Assembly (NCBI GenBank): GCA_030490835.1
Contig: CM059971.1
Location: 20,577,817 to 20,641,816, forward strand
DNA from: Annona cherimola
Lineage: Eukaryota; Streptophyta; Magnoliopsida; Magnoliales; Annonaceae
Length of the DNA: 64,000 nucleotides
Direction: 5' to 3'
The number at the start of each line of letters is the position of its first letter. Positions within the stretch are counted from its first letter, which is position 1. Under the pieces are notes generated by a model, which worked only from the letters and a program-made list of their open reading frames with translations, was not told the DNA's origin and did not search any database. Both the position numbers and the translations under genes were made by a program. Below are positions 39,428 through 57,425 of this stretch, piece after piece.

Positions 39428-40400
39428 GTGTCCCGCGGGCCTCCAAAAATGAATATTTTATTTTATAAAATATGTATATGCGTCCCGCGGGCCTCCAAAA
39501 ATGTCAATTTTATTTTCTAAAAATATATATGTGTCCCGCGGGGTCCAAACAATGAATATTTTATTTTCTGAAATATATATGTCCCGCGGGCCTCCAAAAA
39601 TGAACATTTTGTTTACTAAAATTATATATGTGTCCCGCGAGCCTCCAAAAATGAATATTTTATTTTCTAAAAATATATATCTATCCCACGGGCGTCTAAA
39701 CAATGAATATTTTATTTTCTGAAAATGTCCTGTGGGCGTTCAAAAATGAATATTTTATTTTCTAAAAATATATATCTGTCCCACGAGCATCCAAACAATG
39801 AATATTTTGTTTTCTGAAAATATATATGTCCTACGGGCGTTCAAAAATGAATATTTTATTTTCTAAAACATATATATGTGTCTCACGGGCATTCAAAAAT
39901 GAATATTGTTTTTCTAAAATATATATATGTGTCTCGCGGGCGTTCAAAAATGAATATTGTTTTTCTAAAATATATATATGTGTCTCGCGGGCGTTCAAAA
40001 ATGAATATTTTATTTTCTAAAATATATATATGTGTCCCGCGGGTGTCCAAAAATGAATATTTTATTTTCTAAAAATTTATATATGCCCAACGAGTGTCCA
40101 AACAATGAATATTTTGTTTTCTAAAAATATATATGTCCCACGGGCGTTCAAAAATGAATATTTTTTTCTAAAATATATATGTGTCCCGCGGGCCACCAAA
40201 ATGAATATTTTGTTTACTAAAATATATATATGTGTCCCGCGAGCCTCCAAAAATGAATATTTTATTTTCTAAAAATATATATCTATCCCACGGGCGTCCT
40301 AAAAATAAATATTTTATTTTCTGAAAATATATATGTCTCACGGGCGTTCATAAATGATTTATTTTATTTTCTAAAATAAATCCGCGGGCATTGAAAAATG
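39428..40400 (+). repeat. Satellite array A in TE-1, about 20 units
   Basis: Units of about 50 bp: a GC core TGTCCCGCGGGC followed by 'tccaaaaatgaatattttat' and a TATATA tail. The period is close to 51 bp, so long open frames (SRGPPKMNILFSKNIYV) arise in all copies; these are not genes. Confidence 0.9.
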
Positions 40401-41054
40401 AATATTTTATTTCTAAAATAAATCCGGAGACTGAAAAAAATATGCTATTTACTAAAAATATTTTATTTTTTATAAAAAAGTTACAGGAGATATAACACAA
40501 GGGTACATTTTTAGAGGTGTTATATAACAAAAAATTTTGTATAAATTTTATATTCAACTTAAATTTTAATTAAATTATTAGTCCACATTAAGTTCATTTG
40601 GAGTAAATAAATTTGTATTTCTTGTTTAATTTAATTAATAATGGTAACAAAAAATTACAATTATTATATTTTTGTAATATAAACTGTAATAATATTATTA
40701 TATAATTTTAATAATTTTTATTATAAAATTTCTATTAAATGTAGTTATTTACTAAATTGATTATTTAACCAATCCCAAAAAGAAACATATATTTATATAT
40801 TAAATATAAATTACAGTTATATATAATTTATTACAATTTTTGTTTTATAGCGTCATATATAATAATTTTTACAATTTTATATATTTACGTAAATTTTGAT
40901 TTTATTTAATTTAAATTTGTTAATATTTTTAATTATTATTTATTTAGTTTTAAAATTATTTAAAGGTTTCCATAGTTATGAAATGAATTATTAATTATAT
41001 ATCTTGTGCAAAATACAAAAATTAGGTAAAATATTTATAAAATTTCAATAATTT

Positions 41055-41434
41055 GATACGGTTAGATGCAGTTAGATGTTGTTAGATGTCGTTAGATGCT
41101 GTTAGATGCCGTTAGATGTCGTTAGATGCGATTAGACGCTATTAGATTAAGTTAGATTTCATTAAAACATATTATATGGGTTTCAAATTCCGTAGTTAAG
41201 GTCTAAATAACGTTATAAGGGGCCTAAGATCATATTACACGTGTTAAATTATGATTAACTTATTAATTTCAAAAATTAGATGTGGTTAGATGTTGTTAGA
41301 TGTCGTTAGATGCTGTTAGATGCCGTTAGATGCGATTTGACGCTGTTAGATTAAGTTGGATTTCATTAAATCATATTATATAGGTTTCAAATTCCGTAAT
41401 TAAGGTCTAAATGACATTATAAGGTGCCTAAGAT
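41055..41434 (+). repeat. Array B in TE-1, left piece
   Basis: Short runs of GTTAGATGCN 10-mers inside a longer unit containing 'gattaagtt-gatttcatta', 'ataaggggcctaggatcat' and 'aacttattaatttc'. It stops at 41434, where TE-3 begins, and resumes at 51583. Confidence 0.88.
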
Positions 41435-41854
41435 GAGTCCCAACCCATAGGAAGCACTTCCCTTGGGTAAAAAAAAGGAAGCTGGGCATTTTGGTAATTT
41501 TACAGCGAGAGTATAATAACTTAAAAACGTGAGTATGTTTGGTTTTTTGATAAAATTTGTATTATATATATACAAAATCTCAATCTATTCCATTCATTTG
41601 CTAGATGAAATATTAAAATGTATGTGGACATAATTTCTCATCATTTGAAAATTTCTAAAAAAAATTTTGTACAAAAAATTATTTTTTAAAAAGATTTCAT
41701 TATAATTAGTAAAGTTAGAAAATATAAATTTTATTAGAAGTTATTTCATATTATTTAAAGTTAATGTAATCATGGTACTCTCAAAAATAACAAGTTCTTT
41801 TATTTTTCTCGAATTTTTGAAAATTTATTAATATTTTATTATTTTCTGAATAAA

Positions 41855-43385
41855 ATCGGATCTAACGGCATCTAACAGCATCTAAGAGCATCTAACAGCA
41901 TCTAACAGCATCTAACAGCATCTAATTTTTAAAATTAATAAGTTAATCCTAATTTAACACCTGTAATATAATCCTAGGTCCCTTATAATGTCATTTAGAC
42001 CATAAATTCTCATATTATATGATTTAATAAAATCATCATAATCTAACAGCGTCTAACAGCGTCTAACAGCGTCTAACAACGTCTAACAGCATCTAACAGC
42101 GTCTAACAGCATCTAACAGCATCTAACAGCATCTAATTTTTGAAATTAATAAGTTAATCATAATTTAACACCTGTAATATGATCCTAGGCCCCTTATAAG
42201 GTCATTTAGACCTTAATTTCTGAATTTGAAACCCAGTTAATATGATTTAAAGAAATCCAACTTAATCTAACAGCGTCTAATGGCATCTAATGGCATCTAA
42301 CAGCATCTAACAGCATCTAACGGAATCTAACAGCATCTAACAGCATCTAACGGCATCTAACAGCATCTAACAGCATCTAACAGCATCTAACAGCATCTAA
42401 TTTTTGAAATTAATAAGTTAATCCTAATTTAACACCTGTAATATGATCCTAGGCCCCTTATAAGGTCATTTAGATCTTAATTACGGAATTTGAAACCCAG
42501 TTAATATGATTTAAAGAAATCCAACTTAATCTAACAGCGTCTAACGGCATCTAACGGCATCTAACAGCATCTAACGGAATCTAACGGAATCTAACAGCAT
42601 CTAACAGCATCTAATTTTTGAAATTAATAAGTTAATCCTAATTTAACACCTGTAATATGATTCTAGGCCCCTTATAAGGTCATTTAGACCTTAATTACGG
42701 AATTTTAAACCCATATAATATGATTTAAAGAAATCCAACTTAATCTAACAGCGTCTAACGACATCTAATGACATCTAACAGCATCTAACAGCATCTAACG
42801 GCGTCTAACAGCATCTAACAGCATCTAACGGCATCTAACAGCATCTAACAGCATCTAACAACATCTAATTTTTGAAATTAATAAGTTAATACTAATTTAA
42901 CACTTGTAATATGATCGTAGGCCCCTTATAAGGTCATTTAGACCTTAATTTCTGAATTTGAAACGCAGTTAATATGATTTAAAGAAATCCAACTTAATCT
43001 AACAGCGTCTAACGGCATCTAAGGGCATCTAACAGCATCTAACGGCATCTAACGACATCTAACAGCATCTAACGGCATCTAACGGCATCTAACAGCATCT
43101 AACAGCATCTAACAGCATCTAATTTTTGAAATTAATAAGTTAATCCTAATTTAACACCTGTAATATGATCGTAGGCCCCTTATAAGGTCATTTAGACCTT
43201 AATTTCTGAATTTGAAACCCAGTTAATATGATTTAAAGAAATCCAACTTAATCTAACAGCGTCTAACGACATCTAACGGCATCTAACAGCATCTAACGGA
43301 ATCTAACCGCATCCAACCGCATCTAACAGCATCTAACCGCATCTAACATCATCTAACAGCATCTAACAGCATCTAATTTTTGAAA
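41855..43385 (-). repeat. Array B' in TE-3, about seven higher-order units
   Basis: Runs of ATCTAACAGC-type 10-mers (3-14 per unit) alternate with a conserved block of about 170 bp ('taattttt-aaattaataag' to 'atccaacttaatctaac'). Unit length is about 220-280 bp depending on monomer number. Confidence 0.92.
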
Positions 43386-43579
43386 TTAATAAGTTAATCG
43401 TAATTTAACACCTCTAATATAATCTTAAGGCCCTTATAAGATCTTATATGTCTTCAAAACCAAATTTGGAACCCAAATAAATATATTAAATTATAATTAA
43501 AAATATTAACTCCACTTGATTTAATGAAATAAAAATTTATATAAAGAAATAAAATAGAAATAAATATTATATATATTTT

Positions 43580-44275
43580 GGATGCCCGCGGGACACATGA
43601 TTATTTTTGTAAAAAAAATATTCATTTGTTAAGGCCCGTAGGACATTTATACATTTAAAAAAAATAATATATTCATTTTTGGACGCCCGCGGGACACGTA
43701 GATATTTTTATAAAATATTATATTCATTTTTGGACGCCCACGGGACACGTATATATTTTTATAAAAACAAAATACTCATTTTTTGAGGCCCGTGGGACAT
43801 TTATACATTTAAAAAAAATAATATATTCATTTTTGGACGCCCGCGGGACACGTAGATATTTTTATAAAACATTATATTCATTTTTTGACGCCCACGGGAC
43901 ACGTATATATTTTTATAAAAACAAAATACTCATTTTTTGAGGCCCGTGGGACATTTATACATTTTAAAAAAATAATATATTCATTTTTGGACGCCCGCGG
44001 GACACGTAGATATTTTTATAAAACATTATATTCATTTTTGGACGCCCATGGGACACGTATATATTTTTATAAAAAAAATACTCATTTTTTGAGGCCCGTG
44101 GGACATTTATATATTTTTAAAAAGTAATATATTCATTTTTGGACACCAGCGGGACACAAAGATATTTTTATAAAACATTATATTCATTTTTTGACGCCCA
44201 CGGGACACGTATATATTTTTATAAAAACAAAATATTCATTTTTTGAGGCCCGTGGGACATTTATACATTTTTATA
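43580..44275 (-). repeat. Satellite array A in TE-3, first block
   Basis: About fifteen units of 45-50 bp with GC cores GCCCGCGGGACA or GCCCACGGGACA. A higher-order pattern of three alternating unit types is visible. Confidence 0.88.
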
Positions 44276-45189
44276 AACCGTCTATTGTTATAAATATTTT
44301 GCAAATCAAAGTAGAGTAAGGTAAGCAACTTTCTAAAAAGATCAAAATTTGTATTAAACTCACACACCCGTAACACTCCATTAAAAAACATAAAAATTAA
44401 CTAACTTCCCACCCACGCGCCCTTTCACACACATTATTATATTAATATAATATATTTTAAAAAATAAATTAGATCTTCAGTTACAATATATCTTTAAATT
44501 TTTATAATCCATGGACTTTTATTCGATTTTAATGATTCTAAATAATATAAACATGTACAAAAGAAATATAAATGTATAATTAAAAATAATAGTAGATAAT
44601 ATCTTTTTTTTATGGAAAGGAAAATCTTATTCGCTCTCCCCTCCAGTATGGAAAGGAGAATGGATAAGAAAATCCGAGCAATTCATTGCCAAAAAAATGT
44701 CTGTACAGATTTTTCCTTCTATTACATGAGGGGGATTATCCTACAATTATAATATATCTACAATTTTTAATGTTCACGTAAGCTCCTTTTATTTTCGTGA
44801 TTCTAAGTAATTCATGGGATTAGTTCAATAATCAGTTTAGTAAATAACTATATTTAATACAAATTTTATAATAAAATTTATTAAAATTATAAAATAATAT
44901 TATTACACTTTATATTACAAGTTTAACGTACTAATATACTAATTGTGATTTATTATTACTAGAATTAATTTATTTAAAATAAAAATAAAAATTTATTTTT
45001 TCAAGTGAAATCAATGTAAAACTATCAATTTAATCAATTTAATAAATTTATTATGTTGATTTATTTTGCGAACTTAGTAAGCTAAATTTCTAAAGCTCTA
45101 GAGTTCACTTATCTGTCTCATTGCTTGTTATAATTTAAAATAAATATTTATTTAAGTCAAATTAAAATAAAAAGATCAAATTAAAACAT
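44276..45189. other. AT-rich spacer in TE-3
   Basis: No gene. The stretch around 44800-45180 shares 'attagt-caataatca' and 'agtaaataacta' blocks with the AT-rich parts of TE-1 and TE-2. Confidence 0.5.
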
Positions 45190-45775
45190 TCATTTTTGGA
45201 GGCCCGCGGGACACATATATATTTTTAGAAAACAAAATGTTCATTTTTAGAGGCCCGCGTGACACATATATATATTTTAGAAAATAAAATATTCATTTTT
45301 GGACGCCCACGGGACATGTATATATTTTAGAAAAATAAAACATTCATTTTTAGAGGCCCGCGAGACATATATTTTTAGAAAATAAAATATTCATTTTTGG
45401 AGGCTCGCGGGACACATATATATTTTAGAAAACAAAATATTCATTTTTGGAGGCCCGCATGACACATATATATTTTAAAAAATAAAATATTCATTTTTGG
45501 ACGCCCGCGGGACATGTACATATTTTAGAAAAATAAATATTCATTTTTGGAGGCCCGCAGGACACATATATATATTTTAGAAAATAAAATATTTATTTTT
45601 GGAAGCTCGCGTGACACACATATATTTTAGAAAATAGAATATTCATTTTTGGACGCCCGCGGGACATGTATATATTTTAGAAAAACAAAACATTCATTTT
45701 TTGAGGCTCGCAGGACACATATATTTTAGAAAATAAAATATTTATTTTTGAATGCCCGCGGGACATATATTCTTA
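45190..45775 (-). repeat. Satellite array A in TE-3, second block
   Basis: About twelve units of 48-51 bp with cores GGCCCGCGGGACA, in the same orientation as the first block. Confidence 0.9.
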
Positions 45776-46683
45776 TAGTTTATATAAAAATTTTAAAAAT
45801 ATCAACTCCTAAATTTAAATAAAACAAAGATTAATTTAAATTAATTTATGTGAATATAAAATTATGAATTTAACAAACATTTTGTTAAATAGAAAGTTTG
45901 TAACAAAATTCTTGGATGTTTCTTCAATTATTATAATAAGTATTAATTTGAAATTAGAATTTTTTTGAAATTAATTTGAAAATAATACAAGTTTATAACC
46001 CACCATACAACACAAAATTCGTGAATTTTACCGTTAACGACTGAAAATAAATTGTTACATTTTACCTGATTCTTTGCCTTGGATTTTATAACAAAAATAG
46101 TTTCTTATAGTTGATTCTCTGCCTTCAATCACGGAAATGAATTCAACATTTAATGTCAATTAATTCTTACAAATGTTGCATTTCAATTGATTTTTGCCTC
46201 TGGCTTTGCCGAAAACAGATTCTTTCACTGATTTTCTGCCTTTGTTCGTGAATTGCCAGAAATCTGGTGGTACATGCATTGAAATTATCATGCTGAATTT
46301 GACAAGGTGAACATGAACATACTAAGCATGCACTATACGTGTAATCTGTCGAAAGTCTACAAGTATTACATAGAATTATAAATAAGTTGTACATAGAACG
46401 TGAAGAAAACATCCCGTGAGTGTAAAATTTTATGAAAAAGAGAGAATAAAAGAGAGGAATTCAACAACAAATTGTGCGCTAATTTTCGCACAAAATATTA
46501 TTAGGGACAAGAAAGAAGAAATGTTATTGGAACATTAATAAATGAAAGCTAGCCAAATGAAATAAAAAGATCTACGCTTGTAAGAAAATAGGAGAACCAT
46601 CGCCATCAAATACAGAGCTTAACCACCTCCCGATCTTCAATGGAAAGAGAGCCTCCTTGGCAGATAACATGGAAAGAGAGATG
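45776..46683. other. Spacer between array A and the CIPK pseudogene
   Basis: AT-rich, no gene recognised. It probably includes the 3' flank captured with the CIPK sequence. Confidence 0.45.
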
Positions 46684-50801
<4,118 letters not shown>

Positions 50802-51281
50802 TGGGCATAACAGTCTGGTGTACTGCTCCAGCACGCACGAACCGCACGCAGCGCCTTCTTTCTCCAGTTTCATTTTCAACGCTGCTAGCCGCTCTCCAAA
50901 CGTCGCCAGAGCTTCCGCACTCGATGAATCAACTGCGAAAGAAAGCCACAAGCTTGTCAGAGGGGCGGGAATATGCTGGTCTGGATACAAGGCAAACGAA
51001 GCAGAGAACATATTAGAATAGTCAACGAGGAACGAACCCGTTTGTGAAAGCACTGGAGGTCCTACGGAGTTAAACCGCGATTTTTTCATGGCGCACAACT
51101 GGAATTTGGAGAAATGTCTTCGGTGAGTGGTGGGAAGGAAGTGAAGGTAGGTACGGATAAGGAGGACGTGGGGAAAGAGGAAGGGAGGCGTGGTGGGGAA
51201 GCATTTCAGCAGGTTTTTGGAGCTCATGAGAAAGCGGTTGCTGGAGAGAAGGGTGTGGAGAGGACGGTGAGGAAGAGGCAT
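50802..51281 (-). pseudogene. First exon of a TWINKLE-like organellar primase-helicase, captured
   Basis: ATG 51281 opens 160 codons: an arginine/leucine/serine-rich start with MSSKNLLKCF, typical of an organelle transit peptide, then an acidic-charged part RLAALKMKLEKEG and CGSCVLEQYTRLLCP. In plant TWINKLE the corresponding segment begins the primase zinc-binding module (C..PGQ..L.CP.C). The frame leaves similarity at the last proline, near a GT. No helicase exon follows; the next sequence is the duplication and CIPK. Upstream, at 51360-51480, is a leader containing 'aaaccctag'. The identification rests on remembered family motifs only. Confidence 0.5.
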
Positions 51282-51479
51282 GCTCCCGCTCCTTCTAAGC
51301 CTGCCTCTCCCAACGCACACGCCTTGGCGTGTTTGCAGAAGCAAAAGAGGAGGGAGGAGAGGGAGACGGGCTAGAGAAACCCTAGAGGGAGACACGACTG
51401 TCGAACGAGAAAAAGGGAAATGAGATGCGAGTCGCGAGTGCCGAGTGCCGGTCGATGTCTGTCTCACATTTTCACTTAC

Positions 51480-51582
51480 CGAAAATGCCCCGTTCAATCT
51501 CAGCCATCAACGCAAAATGAACGGCAGATATGGCACTTCCCCTGGGAAAAGCATGGAAAGCGCTTCCCATGGGTTGGGGTGG
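51480..51582 (-). mobile_element. Right terminus (gene end) of TE-3
   Basis: Read inward (minus strand): CCCAACCCATGGGAAGCGCT, a second GGGGAAG box, 'tgagattgaacggggcattt' and 'tcggtaag'. The same order occurs at the gene ends at 60629 and 61419. Confidence 0.7.
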
Positions 51583-52835
51583 AAACAGGTGTTAAATTAG
51601 GATTACCTTAATAATTTCAAAAATTAGATGCGGTTATATACTGTTAGACGCCGTTATATGCTGTTAAATGTTGTTAGATGTTGTTAGATGTCGTTAGATG
51701 CGATTAGACGCTGTTAGATTAAGTTAGATTTCATTAAATCATATTATATGGGTTTCAAATTCTGTAGTTAAGGTCTAAATGACGTTATAAGGAGCCTAGG
51801 ATCATATTACGGGCGTTAAATTTTGATTAACTTATTAATTTCAAAAATTAGATGCGGCTAGATGCTGTTAGATGTGGTTAGATGCTGTTAGATGTCGTTA
51901 AATGCTATTAGATACTGTTAGATACGATTAAACGCAGTTAGATTAAGTTGGATTTCATTAAATCATATTATATGGGTTTCAAATTCCGTAATTAAGGTCT
52001 AAATGACATTATAAGGGGCCTAGGATCATATTACAGATGTTAAATTAAGATTAACTTATTAATTTCAAAAATTAGATGCGGTTAGATGCTGTTAGATGTG
52101 GTTAGATGCCATTAGATGCTATTAGATGCCGTTAGATGCTATTAGATGCCGTTAGATGCTATTAGATGTCGTTAGATGCTATTAGATGTTGTTAGATGCG
52201 ATTAGACGCTGTTAGATTAAGTTGGATTTCATTAAATCATATTATATGAGTTTCAAATTCCGTAATTAAGGTCTAAATGATATCATATTACAGATGTTAA
52301 ATTAAGATTAACTTATTAATTTCAAAAATTAGATGCGGTTAGATGCTGTTAGATGTGGTTAGATGCTGTTAGATGCCGTTAGATGCGATTAGACGCTGTT
52401 AGATTAAGTTAGATTGCATTAAATCATATTATATGGTTTTCAAATTCTGTAATTAAGGTCTAAATGACATTATAAGGGGCATAGGATCATATTACAGGTG
52501 TTAAATTAGGATTAACTTATTAATTTTAAAAATTAGATGCGGTTAGATGTGGTTAAATGTTGTTAGATTCCGTTAGATGTTGTTAGATGCCGTTAGATGC
52601 AATTAGACGCTGTTAGATTATGGTGATTTTATTAAATCATATAATATGGGTTTCAAATTCTATAAATAAGGTCTAAATGACGTTATAAGGGCCTAGGATC
52701 ATATTACAAGTGTTAAATTAGGATTAACTTATTAATTTCAAAAATTAGATGCGGTTAGATGCGGTTAGATGCTGTTAGATGCGGTTAGATGCTGTTAAAT
52801 GCGGTTAGATGCTGTTAGATGCCGTTAGATCCGAT
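51583..52835 (+). repeat. Array B in TE-1, right piece, about five units
   Basis: GTTAGATGCN monomers in units of about 220-250 bp, inverted relative to the B' arrays at 41.9 and 53.8 kb. The first unit is cut at its 'acaggtgttaaatt' block by TE-3. Confidence 0.9.
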
Positions 52836-53249
52836 GATATTCAGAAAACAAAAAATATTAATAAATTTTCAAAAATTCGAGAAAAATAAAAGTAGTTATT
52901 TTTTAGAGTACCTTAATTACATTAACTTTAAATAATATAAAATAACTCCTAATAAAAATTATATTTTCCAACTTTACCAATTATAATGAAATCTTTTTAA
53001 AAAATAATTTTTTGTACACAAATATTTTTAGAAATTGTCAAATAATGAAAAATTATGTCTACATAAATTTTAATACTTGATCTAGCAAATGAATGGAATA
53101 GATTGAGATTTTGTATATATATAATACAAATTTTATCAAAAAACCAAACATACTCACGTTTTTAAACAAATATACTCTCGCTGTAAAATTACCACAATGT
53201 CCAACTTCCTTTTTTTCCCAAGGGAAGTGCTTCCCCTGGGTTGGGACTC

Positions 53250-53421
53250 ATCTCCACTTTGGCTCCAACCGTTTAGAAGGTCTAATTCCTTCCTCCTTAG
53301 GAAATTTGATGGAGCTTGCTTCCCTGACACTGGGCCCCAATCTTCTTGAAGGTCCGATTCCTTCCACCCTCGCAAATCTCAAGCAACTTGTTGATCTTGA
53401 CCTTCGAGCCAATCGTTTGAT
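53250..53421 (+). pseudogene. LRR receptor kinase fragment B, 172 bp
   Basis: Corresponds base for base in length to 9530-9701 of the LRR kinase (reverse complement), encoding about two and a half LRRs from the HFGSNRLEG to the LRANRL blocks. Differences are few. It is bounded exactly by TE-1's GGGTTGGGACTC and TE-2's GAGGCCCAACCC. It cannot be a functional gene. Confidence 0.92.
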
Positions 53422-53844
53422 GAGGCCCAACCCAGGGGAAGCACTTCCCTTGAGAAAAAAAGAAAGCTGGGCATTGTGGTAACTTTACAGCGAGAGTATA
53501 TTTATTTAAAAACGTGAGTATGTTTAGTTTTTTTTATAAAATTTGTATTATATATATACAAAATCTCAATCTATTCCATTCATTTGCTAGATCAAGTATT
53601 AAAATGTATGTAGACATAATTTTTCATTATTTGACAATTTCTAAAAATATTTGTGTACAAGAAATTATTTTTTAATAAGATTTCATTATAATTGTTAAAG
53701 TTGGAAAACATAATTTTTATTTGGAGTTATTTTATATTATTTAAAGTTAATGTAATTAAGGTACTCTAAAAAATAACAACTTCTTTTATTTTTTTTGAAT
53801 TTTTGAAAATTTATTAATATTTTTTTTTATTTTCTGAATATAAT

Positions 53845-55045
53845 CAGATCTAACCGCATCTAACCACATCTAACCAGATCTAACCGCATCTAATCGCATC
53901 TAATCGGATCTAACCGCATCTAATTTTTTAAATTAATAAGTTAATCCTAATTTAACACCTGTAATATGATCCTAGGCCCCTTATAATGTCATTTAGACCT
54001 TAATTACGGAATTTGAAACCCATATAATATAATTTAATGAAATCACCATAATCTAACAGCGTCTAATCGCATTTAACGGCATCTAACAGCATCTAACTGC
54101 ATCTAACCGCATCTAACGGCATCTAACCGCATCTAACAGCATCTAACCGCATCTAATCGCATCTAATTTTTGAAATTAATAAGGTAATCCTAATTTAACA
54201 CCTGTAATATGATCCTAGGCCCCTTATAAGGTCATTTATACCTTAATTACGGAATTTGAAACTCAGATAATACGATTTAACAAAATCCACTTTAATCTAA
54301 CAGCGTCTAACCGGATCTAACCGCATCTAACAGCATCTAAACGCATCTGACCGGATCTAACAGCATCTAACTGCATCTAACCGCATCTAACTGCATCTAA
54401 CCGCATCTAATCGCATCTAATTTTTGAAATTAATAAGTTAATCATAATTTAACACCTGTAATATGATCCTAGGCCCCTTATAAGGTCATTTACACCTTAA
54501 TTACGGAATTTGAAATCCAGATAATATGATTTAACAAAATCCACCTTAATCTAACGGCGTCTAACCGCATCTAACTGTATCTAACCGCATCTAACAACAT
54601 CTAATCGCATCTAATTTTTGAAATTAATAAGTTAATCCTAATTTAACACCTGTAATATGATCCTAGGCCCCTTATAAGGTTATTTACACCTTAATTACGG
54701 AATTTGAAACCTAAATAATATGATTTAATGAAATCCACCTTAATCTAACTGCGTCTAACCGCATCTAACTGCATCTAACCGTATCTAACCGGATCTAACT
54801 GCATCTAACCGTATCTAATAGCATCTAACCGCATCTAATCACATCTAATTTTTGAAATTAATAAGTTAATCCTAATTTAACAGCTGTAATATGATCCTAG
54901 GCCACTTATAAGATCATTTACATCTTAATTATGGAGTTTGAAACCAGATAATATGATTTAATGAAATCTAACTTAATCTAACGGCATCTAACAGCGTCTA
55001 ACAGCATTTAACCACATATAACTGCATCTAATAACATCTAATTTA
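53845..55045 (-). repeat. Array B' in TE-2, about five units
   Basis: ATCTAACCGC/ATCTAACAGC monomers and the same conserved block as in TE-3. Monomer variants differ from TE-3 (more ACCGC and ACTGC), so the two arrays have diverged or been homogenised separately. Confidence 0.92.
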
Positions 55046-56284
55046 TGATATTTTATAAATATTTTACCTAATTTGTGTATTTTGCAAAAGATATATAATT
55101 AATAATTCATTTCATAACTATGCAAACCTTTAAATAAATTTTAAAGTAAATGAATATATGAATTTATAATTAAAAATATTAACTAATTTAAATTAAATAA
55201 AATCAAAATTTACGTAAATATATAAAATTGTAAAAATTATTATATATGACGCTATAAAACTAAAATTATAACAAATTATATATAACTGTAATTTATATTT
55301 AATATATAAATATATGTTACTTTTTGGGATTGGTTAAATAATCAATTTAGTAAATAACTACATTTAATAGAAATTTATAATAAAATTTGTTAAAATTATA
55401 TAATAATATTATTACAGTTTATATTACAAAAATATAATAATTGTAATTTTTTCTTAGCATTATTAATTAAATTAAACTAGAAATACAAATTTATTTACTC
55501 CAAATGAACTCAATGTGGACAAATAATTTAATTAAAATTTATAGAAAATTTTATGTTATATAACACCTCTAAAAATGTACCCTTGTGTTATATCTCCTGT
55601 AAATTTTCTATGCATATTTGTTTATTCTATAATTTATTAGAAAAAAGTACCTTTCTGCGGAATGTTACATTTATAAGTCCTTTTTGAAAAAGTAGGCATC
55701 ACTGAAAGCATGTTTCCGTTTTCGAGATGTCATCAATTGGTAAAAATTGGGCATTTTCGGTCAAAATCGCTTCATTATTTTGACCACGGAAATAATTTAT
55801 GATTTTGACCGAAAATGATTTTTCTATAATTTATAATTTTTTACCTAATCTATATATTTTGCAAAAAATATATATATTTAAATATTTATTCCAGGTCTAA
55901 ATAATTTTAGAACTAAATAAATGTATAAAGTTATAATTAAAAATTCAACTCCACTTGATTAAATGAAATAAAAATTTACGTAAATATATAAAATAGTAAA
56001 AAATATTATATATATGACGTTGTAGATCCAAAATTTAGATAAATTATATATAACTGTGACTTAGATTTAATATGTAAATATATTTTACTTTTTAGGATTG
56101 GTTAAATGATCAATTTTGCATATAAATATATTTAATAGAAATTTTATAACAAAATTTTTTAAAATTATAAAATAATATTATTACAGCGATTATTAGATTG
56201 TTTATTTAATAAATCAATTTTAAAGTTATATTAAAGATTCTTTTAAACATCATTTTTATGTGGATAAATAATCCTATATATTTA
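55046..56284. other. AT-rich modules of TE-2
   Basis: No gene. Reverse-complement matches to 40.4-41.05 kb and 39.0-39.3 kb of TE-1 are visible, for example 'ataacacctctaaaaatgta' and the 'gacatctcg' / 'cgagatgtc' motif. Confidence 0.6.
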
Positions 56285-57425
56285 GAAAATAAAATATTCA
56301 TTTTTAGAGATGCGTTGGACACATATATATTTTTAGAAAATAAAATATTAACTTTTGGAGGCCCGCGGGACACATATATATTTTTAGAAAATAAAATATT
56401 CATTTTTAGAGGCCCGCGAGACACATATATTTTTAGAAAATAAAATATTCATTTTTGGAGGCCCGCGGGACATTTATATATTTAAGAAAACAAAACATTC
56501 ATTTTTGGAGGCCCATGAGATACATATATATTTTTAGAAAATAAAATATTCATTTCTGGAGGCCCGCGGGACACATATATATTTTTAGAAAATAAAATAT
56601 TCATTTTTGGACGCCCGTGGGACACATATACATATTTTAGAAAACAAAATATTCATTTTTGGATGTCCGCGGGACACATATACATATTTTAGAAAACAAA
56701 ATATTAATTTCTGGACGCTCGCGGGACATATATATTTTTGAAAAATAAAATATTCATTTTTTGGATGCCCGCGGGACATGTATATATTTTAGAAAAATAA
56801 AACATTCATTTTTGGAGACCCACGGGACACATATATATTTTTAGAAAAAAAAATATTCATTTTTGGAGGCCCACGAGACACATATATATTTTTAGAAGAC
56901 AGAATATTCGTTTTTGGATGCCCGCGTGACACATATATATTTTAGAAAATAAAATATTCATTTTTGGAGGCCCGTGGGACACACATATATATTTTAGAAA
57001 GCAAAATATTTATTTTTGGAGGCCCACAGGACACATATATATTTTAGAAAATAAAATATTCATTTTTGGACGCCCGCGAGACACATATACATATTTTAGA
57101 AAAGAAAATATTCATTTTGGGACGCCTGCGGGACATGTATATATTTTAGAAAATAAAATATTCATTTTTAGAAGCCCGCGGGACACATCTATATTTTTAA
57201 AAAATAAAATATTCATTTTTAGAAGCCCGCGGGAGACATATATACTTTTAGAAAATAAAATATTTATTTTCGGAGGGCCGCGGGACACATATATATATTT
57301 AGAAAATAAAATATTCATTTTTAAAGGTCCGCATGACACACATATATTTTAGAAAATAAAATATTCATTTTTGGAGGCCCGCGGGACGCGTATATATTTT
57401 AGAAAAATAAAATATTCATTTTTAA
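56285..57425 (-). repeat. Satellite array A in TE-2, about 23 units
   Basis: Units of about 49-51 bp: GGCCCGCGGGACACATATAT, then 'ttttagaaaataaaatattc' and 'atttttgga'. This is the longest A block in the window. Confidence 0.92.

Noticed and set aside
39458..40072. Overlapping open frames in array A (both strands), also at 43885-44127 and 56206-57339
   Set aside because: They arise because the repeat period is near 51 bp, a multiple of three. The protein repeats are artefacts of the satellite.
41855..43385. ATCTAACAGC repeats as a telomere-like or CRISPR-like array
   Set aside because: Plant telomeres are TTTAGGG; the monomer is 10 bp, and there are no unique spacers between conserved repeats as in CRISPR. 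The genome is a plant's.
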